Source of the DNA: Clostridia bacterium
GTDB taxonomy: Bacteria; Bacillota; Clostridia; Oscillospirales; CAG-272
NCBI GenBank assembly: GCA_017453085.1
Contig: JAFTKV010000256.1
Span: 1 to 13,908 of the forward strand
Reading direction: 5' to 3'
Length of the DNA stretch: 13,908 bases
In this document: positions 1-6,672 of the stretch, piece after piece
How positions within the stretch are numbered: the first letter of the stretch is position 1
Layout: each line of letters begins with the position of its first letter
Position numbers and translations under genes: made by a program
Notes under the pieces: model-generated
Database searches by the model: none
What the model was told of the DNA's origin: nothing
What the model saw: the letters and a program-made list of their open reading frames with translations, nothing else

Positions 1-135
1 CGCACCGCCCGTCCCCTCGGTGCGAACCGTTTGATTTCGTCTTCGACGGCGAGAGTTGTAGTTGCGCAAGCGCAACTACCGCTCCCTCCCCTACCGGGTG
101 GGGTGCGGTGCGAACAAAATGCATCGCCCGTCCCC
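1..135. repeat. Long dispersed repeat, copy A
   Basis: This stretch is nearly the same as 1041-1176 (copy B), offset by 1,040 bp, with only scattered substitutions and a one-base indel near base 95. It opens with a CGCACC...GGTGCG inverted pair and carries the 19-bp motif described separately. It also contains a perfect palindrome at 58-79 (GTAGTTGCGC, AA, then its complement). No reading frame with a ribosome site is seen. It may continue beyond the left edge of the window. It reads as a non-coding intergenic repeat of unknown function. Confidence 0.85.
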
Positions 136-283
136 TCGGTGCGGTATGTTCGCACACACCTGTAGGGGCTGGCGCCTCGACAGCCCGCTTCAAATGTGTA
201 TTACCGCCCGTCGCCTTGGTGCGCACTACCAATCTCGTCGATCCTTCTTTGACGAAAAAAGAAGCAAAAGTAAGAAATTCCTA

Positions 284-312
284 TTGATTTTCGGCAATAT
301 CTGTGGTACAAT
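284..312 (+). promoter_or_regulatory. Sigma-A promoter of the small membrane protein gene
   Basis: The -35 box is TTGATT (284-289) and the -10 box is TACAAT (307-312), with a 17-bp spacer. Transcription would start near 319 and leave a short leader before the ATG at 349. A seven-codon frame (320-343) in this leader ends across the alternative ATG at 340 as ATGA, which may be chance. Confidence 0.75.
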
Positions 313-348
313 AGCGGTAATGAATGAAAGATCGGACGGATGACTGCT

Positions 349-588
349 ATGTTCAAGAAGAAAAAGAAAGAAGAAGTGACCGAGGAGGCTCCCGCAGCCG
401 CTCCCGAGGCGGAGAAAAAGGAGAAGAAATTCCCGTCGCTTCCCATCGGCGACTCTGCCGCGGCAGGTCTGATCGCCGTGATCTTTGCCGCCGTGGGCGT
501 TCTGCTTTGCGTCAAGACCTGCAAAGCGGCAAATCCCAAGGAAAAGAAGCCGAAAAAGCCCAAAAAAGAGAAAACTGAAAAGAAATGA
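349..588 (+). CDS. Small lysine-rich single-span membrane protein, function unknown
   Basis: Encodes 79 residues from the ATG at 349; an in-frame ATG at 340 would add three. The 349 start is preferred because the weak ribosome site GGACGG (334-339) lies nine bases before it, but directly abuts the 340 start. Residues 1-30 are highly charged and Lys/Glu/Ala/Pro-rich (FKKKKKEE near the start). Residues about 37-55 form one hydrophobic span (LIAVIFAAVGVLLCV). Residues 62-79 are a Lys/Pro tail. There is no cleavable signal peptide or lipobox. The gene is monocistronic, with a clear promoter before it and a terminator after it, which argues that it is real. It matches no family I recognise. Low-complexity tails on both sides of one helix suggest membrane anchoring or interaction with nucleic acid or acidic wall polymers, but that is a guess. 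It stands alone between repeat-rich stretches. Confidence 0.7.
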   Translation: MFKKKKKEEVTEEAPAAAPEAEKKEKKFPSLPIGDSAAAGLIAVIFAAVGVLLCVKTCKAANPKEKKPKKPKKEKTEKK

Positions 589-600
589 TCCTTTTCAGAA

Positions 601-626
601 GAGCGCACAGCAGTGCGCTCTTTTTT
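601..626 (+). terminator. Rho-independent terminator after the small membrane protein gene
   Basis: An 8-bp perfect stem GAGCGCAC / GTGCGCTC with an AGCA loop is followed directly by six T residues. It begins 12 bases after the stop codon. Confidence 0.92.
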
Positions 627-900
627 GCCGTTCAAGCGTTTCCTCGGTGCAAGCAGAATACACCGCCCGCCCCCCCTTGGTGCGGTATGTACCACCTCCC
701 CAAGCCTTCTCCAGCGGAGAGAGGTGATGTTGCAGAGCGGGCGGATGAGGAGATCCCCCTTTCCACCGCACGTTCACTTGGTGCGAACCGCACGAACGGG
801 CCGGACGCTTCGCTATTCCGTCGCTGCGCTCCTTACGAGGACGTCGGCCCCTACGGCGGTGGTGGGAGAATTGTTCACACCGAGGTGAAGTCTGTGCGAG

Positions 901-940
901 GTGTTTGACGGGCGGATTCCATATCCGCCCGTTTCAAACA
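901..940. repeat. Long imperfect hairpin in the repeat region
   Basis: The left arm GTGTTTGACGGGCGGAT (901-917) pairs with ATCCGCCCG...CAAACAC (922-940), leaving a two-base bulge and a 4-base loop. No T-run follows on either strand, so it is not a normal terminator. It is probably another member of the hairpin repeat families in this region. Confidence 0.65.
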
Positions 941-1040
941 CATCCCACCGTCCGTCCCATTGATGCGGTATGTACCGCTGCACCCGTAGGGGCTGGCGTC
1001 CTCGACAGCCCGCGCCGCCGCAGGCGGCAAACGCAGGATG

Positions 1041-1176
1041 CGCACCGCACGTTCCCTCGGTGCGAACCGTTCGATTTCGTCTTCGACGGCGAGAGTTGTA
1101 GTTGCGCAAGCGCAACTACCGCTCCCTCCCCTACGGGGGTGGTGTGCGGCGCGAACAAAACGCACCGACATTCCCT
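1041..1176. repeat. Long dispersed repeat, copy B
   Basis: Second copy of the unit at 1-135, in the same orientation. The palindrome with GTAGTTGCGC arms is perfectly kept at 1098-1119, while the rest differs at scattered positions. The copy ends shortly before the terminator of the lipoprotein gene, so it lies just beyond that gene's 3' end. No coding signal is seen. Confidence 0.85.
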
Positions 1177-1187
1177 TGAAAATATAC

Positions 1188-1219
1188 AAAAAACAGACTG
1201 TCCGAGGACAGTCTGTTTT
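1188..1219 (-). terminator. Terminator of the lipoprotein gene
   Basis: CAGACTGTCC (1194-1203) pairs with GGACAGTCTG (1206-1215) around a very tight loop. Read on the minus strand, the stem is followed by a run of six T residues (1193-1188). It starts about 20 bases after the lipoprotein stop codon. A shorter T-run on the other side could also give some plus-strand termination. Confidence 0.88.
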
Positions 1220-1234
1220 GATGATGCAATGGGA

Positions 1235-2326
1235 TCAACCGACGTAGAGCTCCATCTCGTTGAGCTGGAATGCGCTGTCGGTGGTGAATACGATCTTGTA
1301 GTTGACGCATTCCTTTGCGTTGGAAACTGCGTAGGAGTAGGGAGTGCTGTTGGTAGCCTCCAGACCGGTTACGTTGGTCTTGGATGCTGCAACATTTGCC
1401 AGCTCGACCCACTCGCCGTCAACTTCGCCGTACAACGTCCAAGCAACGGGGTTACGGTTCGCGTTGGTAGCGGTGTCGCCGCCGGTGTAGAGGGTATAGT
1501 AGGTAACGGTAGCAGCCTCGGACAGGGAGAAGGTCACGGTTACGGTGCCGCTTGTGTTACCGCCGATCTTGGTGCCGGTGGTGTTGCCGTCAAACAGGTT
1601 GGCGGTTCCGCCGTCGCCCCACTGACCGGTAAAGCCTTCTGCGGTGGCAGAAGCCGCGTCGGCAGTGACCTTGGTCAGACCCTCGGGCAGCTCTACGTTC
1701 AGAGGAGCGCGGTCTGTAGGCGCGTTTTCGGTGGACAGTGCAGAGGTCTTGGTCTCGGCCTTGGTGTAGTAAACCATGGTATCTTCTGCGTTGTAAACGT
1801 ATACGATGATCTCGTAAGCAACGCCGGAGATCAGGGTCGCACCGGGAGTCTCAACGTTCATACGGAACCAGGGTGCGCCGTTGGCGTACTGCTCGATCTT
1901 GAACAGCTCGCCGTCGATGGAAACGACTGCATAGCCGCCGTCAGCAATGGTGGAAGCCATTTCGGTGTGTACGTTGGTGGTCTTGTCCTCGAAGTAGTAG
2001 ATCAGGCCTACAGGGCCGCCGAACTCGGAGGGCTTTTCGAAGGCATACACTCTGGCGTCAACGCCTTCAATGTCGTTGATGCAGGTAGCACCGGTGGTGT
2101 CCACAGCAGGAGCGTCGGTAGAGGGCTCGTCGGTGGTAGGTTCGTCGGTAGTGGGCTCGTTGGTCTCGGGAGCTTGGGGTGCGGTGGTGGTTTCGGGTGC
2201 CTTGGTAGTGGTGGTGGGAGCGGTGGTAGTGAGATTGGGAGTGGTGTCCTCGGTCTCGCCGCCGCAAGCGACCAGCACTGCACTGCTCAGCGTCAGTGCC
2301 AGCAGTACGGAGAGAAGTTTCTTCAT
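1235..2326 (-). CDS. Cell-surface lipoprotein with a C-terminal F5/8-type C (discoidin-like) domain
   Basis: Encodes 363 residues. The ATG at 2326 is chosen because GGAGG lies eight bases before it and the product then begins with a classic lipoprotein signal: MKKLLSVLLALTLSS and a lipobox LVAC with the lipidated Cys at residue 21. Upstream in-frame starts would put non-signal sequence in front. A Thr/Pro/Glu-rich linker follows (about 29-75, with EPTTD repeated), which would lift the rest off the membrane. Residues about 80-205 form a beta-rich region I do not recognise. Residues about 215-363 resemble an F5/8-type C or CBM32-like fold, with the NLFDGN, TVTFSLSEAATV and PVAWTLYGEVDGEWVELA patterns and the ending NEMELYV. 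Such domains commonly bind carbohydrate on the cell surface. The role is likely glycan or surface binding; no catalytic domain is seen. It is transcribed alone, with its own promoter and terminator. Confidence 0.85.
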   Translation of the reverse strand: MKKLLSVLLALTLSSAVLVACGGETEDTTPNLTTTAPTTTTKAPETTTAPQAPETNEPTTDEPTTDEPSTDAPAVDTTGATCINDIEGVDARVYAFEKPSEFGGPVGLIYYFEDKTTNVHTEMASTIADGGYAVVSIDGELFKIEQYANGAPWFRMNVETPGATLISGVAYEIIVYVYNAEDTMVYYTKAETKTSALSTENAPTDRAPLNVELPEGLTKVTADAASATAEGFTGQWGDGGTANLFDGNTTGTKIGGNTSGTVTVTFSLSEAATVTYYTLYTGGDTATNANRNPVAWTLYGEVDGEWVELANVAASKTNVTGLEATNSTPYSYAVSNAKECVNYKIVFTTDSAFQLNEMELYVG

Positions 2327-2350
2327 GGGGAATGCCTCCATAATCAAATT

Positions 2351-2362
2351 CGGTATATACCG
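2351..2362. promoter_or_regulatory. Palindrome CGGTATATACCG at the lipoprotein transcription start; possible operator
   Basis: A perfect 12-bp palindrome lies directly downstream of the predicted -10 box, at about +1 to +12, where a repressor could block transcription. A near-identical word, CGGTATGTACCG, also occurs at 966-977 among the intergenic repeats, so it may instead be a repeat fragment. Confidence 0.4.
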
Positions 2363-2369
2363 TACTTTT

Positions 2370-2397
2370 ATTTTATCATAATTTGCGGACATTGCAA
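2370..2397 (-). promoter_or_regulatory. Candidate sigma-A promoter of the lipoprotein gene
   Basis: On the minus strand, TTGCAA (2397-2392) and TAAAAT (2375-2370) are separated by 16 bp. The predicted start is near 2363, leaving a leader of about 37 bases before the ATG at 2326. Confidence 0.6.
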
Positions 2398-2425
2398 TAG
2401 TTATTTTCCAATATTCACACTTGTG

Positions 2426-2462
2426 TAAAATCTAGTGCGCCTACGGCAGCAATGCCGTAGGC
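2426..2462 (-). terminator. Hairpin after the anti-sigma-like gene; weak terminator
   Basis: A 10-bp perfect stem GCCTACGGCA (2439-2448) / TGCCGTAGGC (2453-2462) with a GCAA loop begins eight bases after the stop codon. On the minus strand the next T-rich stretch (GATTTT) comes only about seven bases later, so termination may be inefficient. It may equally be one of the CTACGG-type repeats. Confidence 0.5.
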
Positions 2463-2469
2463 GGGGGTA

Positions 2470-3972
2470 TTATCGGGGGCTGTGAACGGGGAAAACGGTA
2501 ATCTTGGGGAGAGCGACGGTAGGCAAATTGACTGTGGGAAGTGCTACTGTCCGCGTTTCGATTCCCGTTCCCGTAATGAGGGTGCTCGGCTTGAAGAGAG
2601 CGGCCTCTTCATCGGGGATATTGGAGTCTTCCAGCACCTGTACTGCGCCGATATGATAGCTGCCGTCCTCGGTGGGATTCAGCAGAACCGTTACGTGATG
2701 GTCATCGTTCAACAGATAGACGATCATTCTGCCGTCGGTGGTTTCGAAGGCTTGGAAGGCTTGGTTCAGTGCGAAGCTGTTCCGCTCTTTTTCCATATAC
2801 ACGAAATGGGTGTTGATTTCTTCCACGTATACTACGTCGGAGCTTCCGTCCCAGCATTGCTCGCTCAAGGCATCCCACGCCTTTGGAGCGAGGGAAATGC
2901 CCAGATGGGTTCGGAGCTGATTTTCAACGTCGCTGTGCTTCAGGATGCACCATTTCGTCTCATCTCCGGTAAGGCCGTATTTACGGGCTGTTAAGGAGCT
3001 GACGGCTTGGTTGGACAGGGCAAGCTCGTAAAGATCGTAATGCTCGGGCTTGTAGAAGGACGTGCGGGTTTCAATGATGGGGGAGGAGCTCAGATAGTCC
3101 TTGAGTGCTGTCAGCGTTGCCTCGTCCGGTGATTGGGTGATTTCCGGCTTCGTTCCCGAAAGGGCCAGAATATTCAGAAGGCGATTGACGTTATACTGCA
3201 CCTTGGCCGTGGTGTTGGGATCGGTGATCCGTCCGGTGATATGATGATCCGGGTGAAAATTGGCAATGCACTTGTAGGTGTCCCCCTCGGACTTGAGTAC
3301 CATCATCAGCAGATTGCGGTAGGGGGTGACCTGTTTGCTGTGGATCAGGGAGTGAATGAGCACCAGCTCACCGGTTTCGGTAGGATAGCAGGCGAGGGGA
3401 ACGGTGGTATAGGTAGCATCGTCGTAGGGCTGAGAACCGTTGTTCAGCGGATCGTTGATCGTGGTGTACGCATCGTATCCCAGATCACGAAGGATCAGTC
3501 GCAATTCTGCCATCGACGGCGTGGACAGGGGCTTGGTAGAGAGCTTCAGCCCCAGCGCGTTCAGCTTAGCATCCATTACCTCCGGTGCGCCGTATTGCGC
3601 CAGTCGGAGCAGAAGCTCGGGATCGTTGGGCAGGGCGGTGTAGGGGAAGCTGTCGGTAGGCTCAACGGGCTTGATGGAGTCGGTCGTGTCTGTGGGAGCG
3701 GTGACGGGAGGCTGGGTTGCCGCGGGCGTCTGCGTGCTCAGCAGACGGAAGCCCAGATAGACTGCGCCCAGCAGCAAGACGACGCAAACGGCATAGGATA
3801 CAACCGCCTTGGCGAATTTGCGCACGTGCAGTCCCGTGCTGACCTTGCCTGCGTAGGGGACGCCCAGCTTTACAGCCCGTTCCAGTGCGGGAGGAGGATT
3901 GGCTTTGCCGCAGGCGGAGCGGAGTCTCTGACCCAATGCGTCGTTTCGGTCGAATGTGGTTTGGTCAAACAT
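2470..3972 (-). CDS. Single-span membrane protein, likely anti-sigma factor of the adjacent ECF sigma factor
   Basis: Encodes 500 residues. Its ATG overlaps the end of the sigma gene by eight bases (ATGTTTGA), so the two are translationally coupled, the usual layout of sigma and anti-sigma pairs. Residues 1-52 are cytoplasmic and charged. About 54-78 is one transmembrane helix (VVSYAVCVVLLLGAVYLGF). A Thr/Pro linker follows (80-110), and then about 390 residues outside the membrane that I do not recognise. The cytoplasmic part has a single Cys (21) and lacks the HxxxCxxC motif of zinc-binding anti-sigma domains, so assignment rests on gene order and topology. The C-terminus carries a small repeat (LPTVNLPTVALPK). 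The large outer domain would suit sensing of a surface or extracellular signal that frees the sigma factor; this is inference. It could also be an effector membrane protein merely co-expressed with the sigma factor. Confidence 0.8.
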   Translation of the reverse strand: MFDQTTFDRNDALGQRLRSACGKANPPPALERAVKLGVPYAGKVSTGLHVRKFAKAVVSYAVCVVLLLGAVYLGFRLLSTQTPAATQPPVTAPTDTTDSIKPVEPTDSFPYTALPNDPELLLRLAQYGAPEVMDAKLNALGLKLSTKPLSTPSMAELRLILRDLGYDAYTTINDPLNNGSQPYDDATYTTVPLACYPTETGELVLIHSLIHSKQVTPYRNLLMMVLKSEGDTYKCIANFHPDHHITGRITDPNTTAKVQYNVNRLLNILALSGTKPEITQSPDEATLTALKDYLSSSPIIETRTSFYKPEHYDLYELALSNQAVSSLTARKYGLTGDETKWCILKHSDVENQLRTHLGISLAPKAWDALSEQCWDGSSDVVYVEEINTHFVYMEKERNSFALNQAFQAFETTDGRMIVYLLNDDHHVTVLLNPTEDGSYHIGAVQVLEDSNIPDEEAALFKPSTLITGTGIETRTVALPTVNLPTVALPKITVFPVHSPR

Positions 3973-4450
3973 AAATACCTTCTCCTTTCAGTTTTTCTTT
4001 TAACATGGCTTTGCCGCGGGAAATGCGCACGCGGAAGGTGACGGGACGGATGTTCAGCACCTTTGCGCACTCGTCCGGCTCCAGCCCCTCTACGTAATAG
4101 AGCTGCAGCGGGATGCGGTATTTGGCGGGCAGGCGGAGCAGAACCTCCATCACGCCCTTGTCCTCGTCCGGGTAGCAGGCGATGTCGGTGACCTCCTCCA
4201 GGCTCAGCGTTTCGTCCCGAAAAGCGGCAGACCAATATCGCTTGCAGCAGATCAGGGTGGTGCGGATCAGCCAGGCCTTGCGATGCTCCTCGGAGTCGAA
4301 GCTCCGTTCCTTTTGAAAGAGGCGCATAAAGGTTTCCTGGTAGACCTCCTCGGCAGCGTCCTCGCTTCTGGTGCGGGAGAGGGCGAGCCGCCAGACTGTT
4401 TGGGAATATTTCGCTACGATACTGTCGCGATCATCCTGTAGGTTTTTCAT
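3965..4450 (-). CDS. ECF-type RNA polymerase sigma factor (sigma-70 family)
   Basis: Encodes 161 residues from the ATG at 4450, which has AGGAGG seven bases before it. An upstream GTG at 4468 overlaps that ribosome site and is rejected. Residues about 10-75 fit sigma region 2 (AEEVYQETFMRLFQ, then HRKAWLIRTTLICCKRYW), which contacts core polymerase and the -10 element. Residues about 103-155 fit region 4 (LLRLPAKYRIPLQLYYVEGL, then ECAKVLNIRPVTFRVRISRG), the -35-binding helix-turn-helix. Region 3 is absent and the length is normal, as expected for the ECF group. It acts in the cytoplasm with RNA polymerase. It is cotranscribed and coupled with the membrane protein downstream, its likely inhibitor. 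The regulon cannot be read from the window; self-activation is possible (see the upstream motif). The family call is firm; the stimulus is unknown. Confidence 0.95.
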   Translation of the reverse strand: MKNLQDDRDSIVAKYSQTVWRLALSRTRSEDAAEEVYQETFMRLFQKERSFDSEEHRKAWLIRTTLICCKRYWSAAFRDETLSLEEVTDIACYPDEDKGVMEVLLRLPAKYRIPLQLYYVEGLEPDECAKVLNIRPVTFRVRISRGKAMLKEKLKGEGIYV

Positions 4451-4491
4451 GGCAAAACCTCCTTTCACTTATAATTCCTTTTTTACCATCC

Positions 4492-4501
4492 AATTGTTAC
4501 A
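4492..4501 (-). promoter_or_regulatory. Possible ECF-type -35 element (TGTAACAATT) before the sigma gene
   Basis: Read on the minus strand, TGTAACAATT lies about 40 bases before the sigma start. TGTAAC with an A-rich tail resembles the -35 element of many ECF promoters in Firmicutes and would allow self-activation. No clear matching -10 such as CGTC follows at the expected distance, and no good sigma-A promoter is seen either. Confidence 0.3.
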
Positions 4502-4568
4502 GAAAAAAGATATTTTGCGAAAACAGTTCGTTTTTTTCGTTTTTTGAGTCCATCGCTATTGATGCGGG

Positions 4569-4599
4569 AAAAACAACTGCGCCGCAATCGGCGCAGTTG
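4569..4599 (-). terminator. Terminator of the GH127 gene
   Basis: An 11-bp perfect stem CAACTGCGCCG (4574-4584) / CGGCGCAGTTG (4589-4599) with a CAAT loop. On the minus strand it is followed directly by five T residues (4573-4569). It separates the glycosidase gene from the sigma unit. Confidence 0.9.
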
Positions 4600-4674
4600 A
4601 GAAAAACGATTCAATTTTTCTGCAAGCGAATGACGTTTCGGGATTGGGGAGAAAGCAGGAGAGCGTCGCCCTGC

Positions 4675-6519
4675 TCACCGGGGCAGCTCGGTCATTCGAA
4701 GATTGGTGCAGCCGTAGGGCTTCATCTTCACGGGCATGGTCTCGGAGATGGGCTCGCGGCTGTTGGGAACCTTTGCGCACAGATCGTTGTAGCCCTCCTC
4801 ATAGCCCCAATCGATCTGATACAGGGGGGCGGTGATCTCCACGGGCGGATGCTCCGAGGAGAAGGGATAGTCCACGATGTCGCGCTCGGTGACGGTGCAC
4901 TCGCCCTCGCCGAACGCCCAGTTCCAGGGGGATTTCGGATAAATTTCGTAGTCGCAGTAGGGGTACTTCCGCACTACGCCGTGCCGCTCGAACTCGTGCA
5001 TCTTCCACTCCTCGTCGATGTGCACCGAGTAGTAGAGAGGGCCGCGGCGGAGCACCGCCATCTCACGGGGACGCTCCTCGAAGACGATGTCAAAGTCCAT
5101 CGCCAGCTCTACGGTGGTCTCGCCCTCCCAGATACGGTCGATGCGGGCGATCTTGCCTGCCTCCACGGGTGCGCCGTCCAAGGTGGCGTTCTTCGCCCAG
5201 GCGGGGATGCGCACCTCCAGTGCAAACTCCACGGGAGCGGAGGTTTTAACAGTATAGTTGCCGCTGCTGCGGAAGGGATAGAGGGTGTCAAGGGAAACTT
5301 CCACCGAAACGCCGTTTATCTCGGTTTTTACCGTAGCGGGCGCAAGGACGGCGGAGAGAATGGAGCCCTCGCCCTTCAGGAAGGTGTGCCAAGCCAGTTT
5401 CGGCCATCCTTGATTGAAGTTAGCGGTGCAGCAGCCGAAGTTGGGCTCCAGGCCGAAGAGGTGCGCCTCGACGCTGTTGGTGCCGAAGATGGGTCTACCC
5501 ATAAAGCGCACGCAGGCCATCTGATTCACCATCTGATCATACTGGTGGGTCCACATATCGGGGGAGATGGTGGCAGGGAGCGCGTTATACGCCAGCGTTT
5601 CCAGCCGATCCAGCCATACGGCGTTGCCGGTGAGCAGGAAGATCTGCTCGTAGGAATACATCGCCTCCACTACGCCGCAGAGCTCGGTGCCCTGAATGGG
5701 GCTGTCGCCGGACAGATTCTCGTCACCGGTGAAGTGTCCCACTGCGGTGCCGTGATATTTTTGCAAAAGTCCCAGCATCTTCTCGGCAAAGGCTTCGCCC
5801 TCGGCAACACGGTCGCCCAGCCGTCCGCCAAGGACTTCGGACTTGATGGCCATGGCAAGGTTCACCACGTGGGTCTGATAGTTCCAATCGGTGTGAGGTG
5901 CCTGATCCATCCAGTTGTCGAACAGATCCCGATAGCCGGTACCCTGCACGCGGAGCATCCCCGCAAGATAGGGGAGCCACTTCTCGCCGGTGCGGTCGTA
6001 GAGCCAGTAGATGGAGACAAGTCCCTCGAACCAGCGAGCCGCCGCCCAGTTGAAGAGGGTGTTGCCACGGATGTGGAGCATCAGATTGTACAGCGCACGG
6101 CGCACGGCGTCCTCGATCCGCTCGTCCCCCGAGCATTCGTAGTAGACCACCAGCACCTTGCAGATGAGGAAGGTCGCCCACACGTCGTAGCGGCCTCTCT
6201 CGTGATCCTCGCAGGGGCAGATCCAGCCGTCGGGCTTCTGCTGCGCGAGGATTCCGTCAATGTAACGCTTCGCCCGCGCCTTCAGATCCTCGTCGTCCAA
6301 AAGCCACGCCAGCGGAATAAAGCCGTCCAGCCAGTAGGGAACACGCTCCCAGCCCTCGCAGTTGCCGCCGATCCAGCGGGAATCGCGGATGTCGGGCCAG
6401 ATCTTGTCCAGATTGCCCGACAGTCCTTCTGCCTGAATGCGAAGCTGCTTCTGCAGCCAACCCGTGGGACGGAGTGCGGGAGCGGGGAAGGTTTCATATT
6501 TGGGATTTGCCAGTTTCAT
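4675..6519 (-). CDS. GH127-family glycosidase, probable beta-L-arabinofuranosidase (DUF1680)
   Basis: Encodes 614 residues; the ATG at 6519 has GGAGGT six bases before it. The N-terminal ~400 residues form the helical barrel typical of the family, with GWLQKQL, GGNCEGWERVPYWLDG, FLICKVLVVYYE and YNALPA. The C-terminal ~200 residues are beta-sandwich-like. Active-site residues known from GH127 enzymes can be placed: ELC (Glu279, Cys281) and the GCC pair (Cys363, Cys364), which form the zinc site and include the cysteine nucleophile. Glu267 in GHFTGDE is the likely acid/base. The gap between Glu267 and Glu279 is shorter than in HypBA1, the Bifidobacterium prototype. There is no signal peptide, so the enzyme is cytoplasmic and probably acts on imported arabinose-containing oligosaccharides from plant glycoproteins or hemicellulose. 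Related families (GH142, GH146) share the fold, so exact specificity is open. It is transcribed alone from a strong promoter. Confidence 0.88.
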   Translation of the reverse strand: MKLANPKYETFPAPALRPTGWLQKQLRIQAEGLSGNLDKIWPDIRDSRWIGGNCEGWERVPYWLDGFIPLAWLLDDEDLKARAKRYIDGILAQQKPDGWICPCEDHERGRYDVWATFLICKVLVVYYECSGDERIEDAVRRALYNLMLHIRGNTLFNWAAARWFEGLVSIYWLYDRTGEKWLPYLAGMLRVQGTGYRDLFDNWMDQAPHTDWNYQTHVVNLAMAIKSEVLGGRLGDRVAEGEAFAEKMLGLLQKYHGTAVGHFTGDENLSGDSPIQGTELCGVVEAMYSYEQIFLLTGNAVWLDRLETLAYNALPATISPDMWTHQYDQMVNQMACVRFMGRPIFGTNSVEAHLFGLEPNFGCCTANFNQGWPKLAWHTFLKGEGSILSAVLAPATVKTEINGVSVEVSLDTLYPFRSSGNYTVKTSAPVEFALEVRIPAWAKNATLDGAPVEAGKIARIDRIWEGETTVELAMDFDIVFEERPREMAVLRRGPLYYSVHIDEEWKMHEFERHGVVRKYPYCDYEIYPKSPWNWAFGEGECTVTERDIVDYPFSSEHPPVEITAPLYQIDWGYEEGYNDLCAKVPNSREPISETMPVKMKPYGCTNLRMTELPR

Positions 6520-6568
6520 GAGTTTACCTCCGATTTATGGGGATTTTTCCCGAATTGTTCTTAATCCT

Positions 6569-6597
6569 ATCATATCGGATTTGCGATGCTTTGTCAA
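6569..6597 (-). promoter_or_regulatory. Sigma-A promoter of the GH127 gene
   Basis: On the minus strand, a perfect TTGACA (6597-6592) and TATGAT (6574-6569) with a 17-bp spacer. The start is near 6562, giving a leader of about 43 bases. It is divergent from the polymerase promoter; the two -35 boxes are 42 bp apart. Confidence 0.88.
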
Positions 6598-6609
6598 GGG
6601 CGCGGCACA

Positions 6610-6627
6610 AATTTCCTTTTCGAAATT
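6610..6627. promoter_or_regulatory. Inverted repeat AATTTC-n6-GAAATT between the divergent promoters
   Basis: Perfect 6-bp half-sites lie between the -35 boxes of the GH127 and polymerase promoters. The position suits a regulator of the glycosidase gene, but half-sites this short and AT-rich can occur by chance. Confidence 0.25.
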
Positions 6628-6639
6628 CTCCGTTTGGGG

Positions 6640-6668
6640 TTGACAAGTGGGAAAAGCTGTGTTATACT
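6640..6668 (+). promoter_or_regulatory. Sigma-A promoter of the DNA polymerase IV gene
   Basis: A perfect TTGACA (6640-6645) and TATACT (6663-6668) with a 17-bp spacer. Transcription would start near 6675, inside the LexA box. Confidence 0.92.
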
Positions 6669-6672
6669 AAAA

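Larger units (their letters stand above)
162..1012 (+). repeat. Paired 25-27 bp hairpin repeat, GTAGGGGCTGGCG...
   Basis: GTAGGGGCTGGCG followed by CCTCGACAGCCCG occurs at 162-186 and again at 986-1012, the second copy with two extra bases in the middle. Each copy can fold through GGGCTG pairing with CAGCCC. Both copies lie in the repeat-rich flanks of the small membrane protein gene, each within about 60 bp of one long-repeat copy. No function can be assigned. Confidence 0.7.
6..1064 (+). repeat. Seven dispersed copies of a 19-bp motif, CGCCCGTCCCCTCGGTGCG
   Basis: The motif is found at 6-24 and 125-143 (identical), and in degenerate form at 205-223, 664-684 (two bases longer), 767-785, 949-967 and 1046-1064. 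All are on the plus strand. Each copy is followed by one of two tails: GAACCG (after 24, 785 and 1064) or GTATGT (after 143, 684 and 967); the 205 copy has neither. Two of the copies sit inside the 130-bp repeat. The spacing is irregular, so this is not a CRISPR array. It is best described as a family of intergenic repeats that have accumulated here. Confidence 0.75.
627..1187. other. Non-coding repeat-rich stretch
   Basis: This roughly 560-bp stretch holds four copies of the 19-bp motif, one copy of the GTAGGGGCTGGCG repeat, the second long repeat copy, and a long hairpin at 901-940. Short open frames cross it in several registers, but none has a ribosome site or a recognisable product, and they pass through the repeats. 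No tRNA or other known RNA gene is seen. Confidence 0.7.

Noticed and set aside
320..343. Seven-codon leader peptide before the small membrane protein
   Set aside because: It overlaps the alternative ATG at 340 as ATGA, but has no ribosome site and could easily occur by chance.
6..1064. 19-bp motif copies as a CRISPR array
   Set aside because: The spacing is irregular (80 to over 400 bp), copies vary in sequence, and a gene lies among them.
905..2428. 507-codon plus-strand open frame
   Set aside because: It is antisense to the lipoprotein gene and runs through repeats and a terminator. The lipoprotein has a signal peptide, lipobox, ribosome site and domain match, while this frame gives glycine/valine-rich sequence with no homology.
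4597..6564. 655-codon plus-strand open frame
   Set aside because: It is a shadow of the GH127 gene in GC-rich sequence; the minus-strand product carries the family motifs and a ribosome site.
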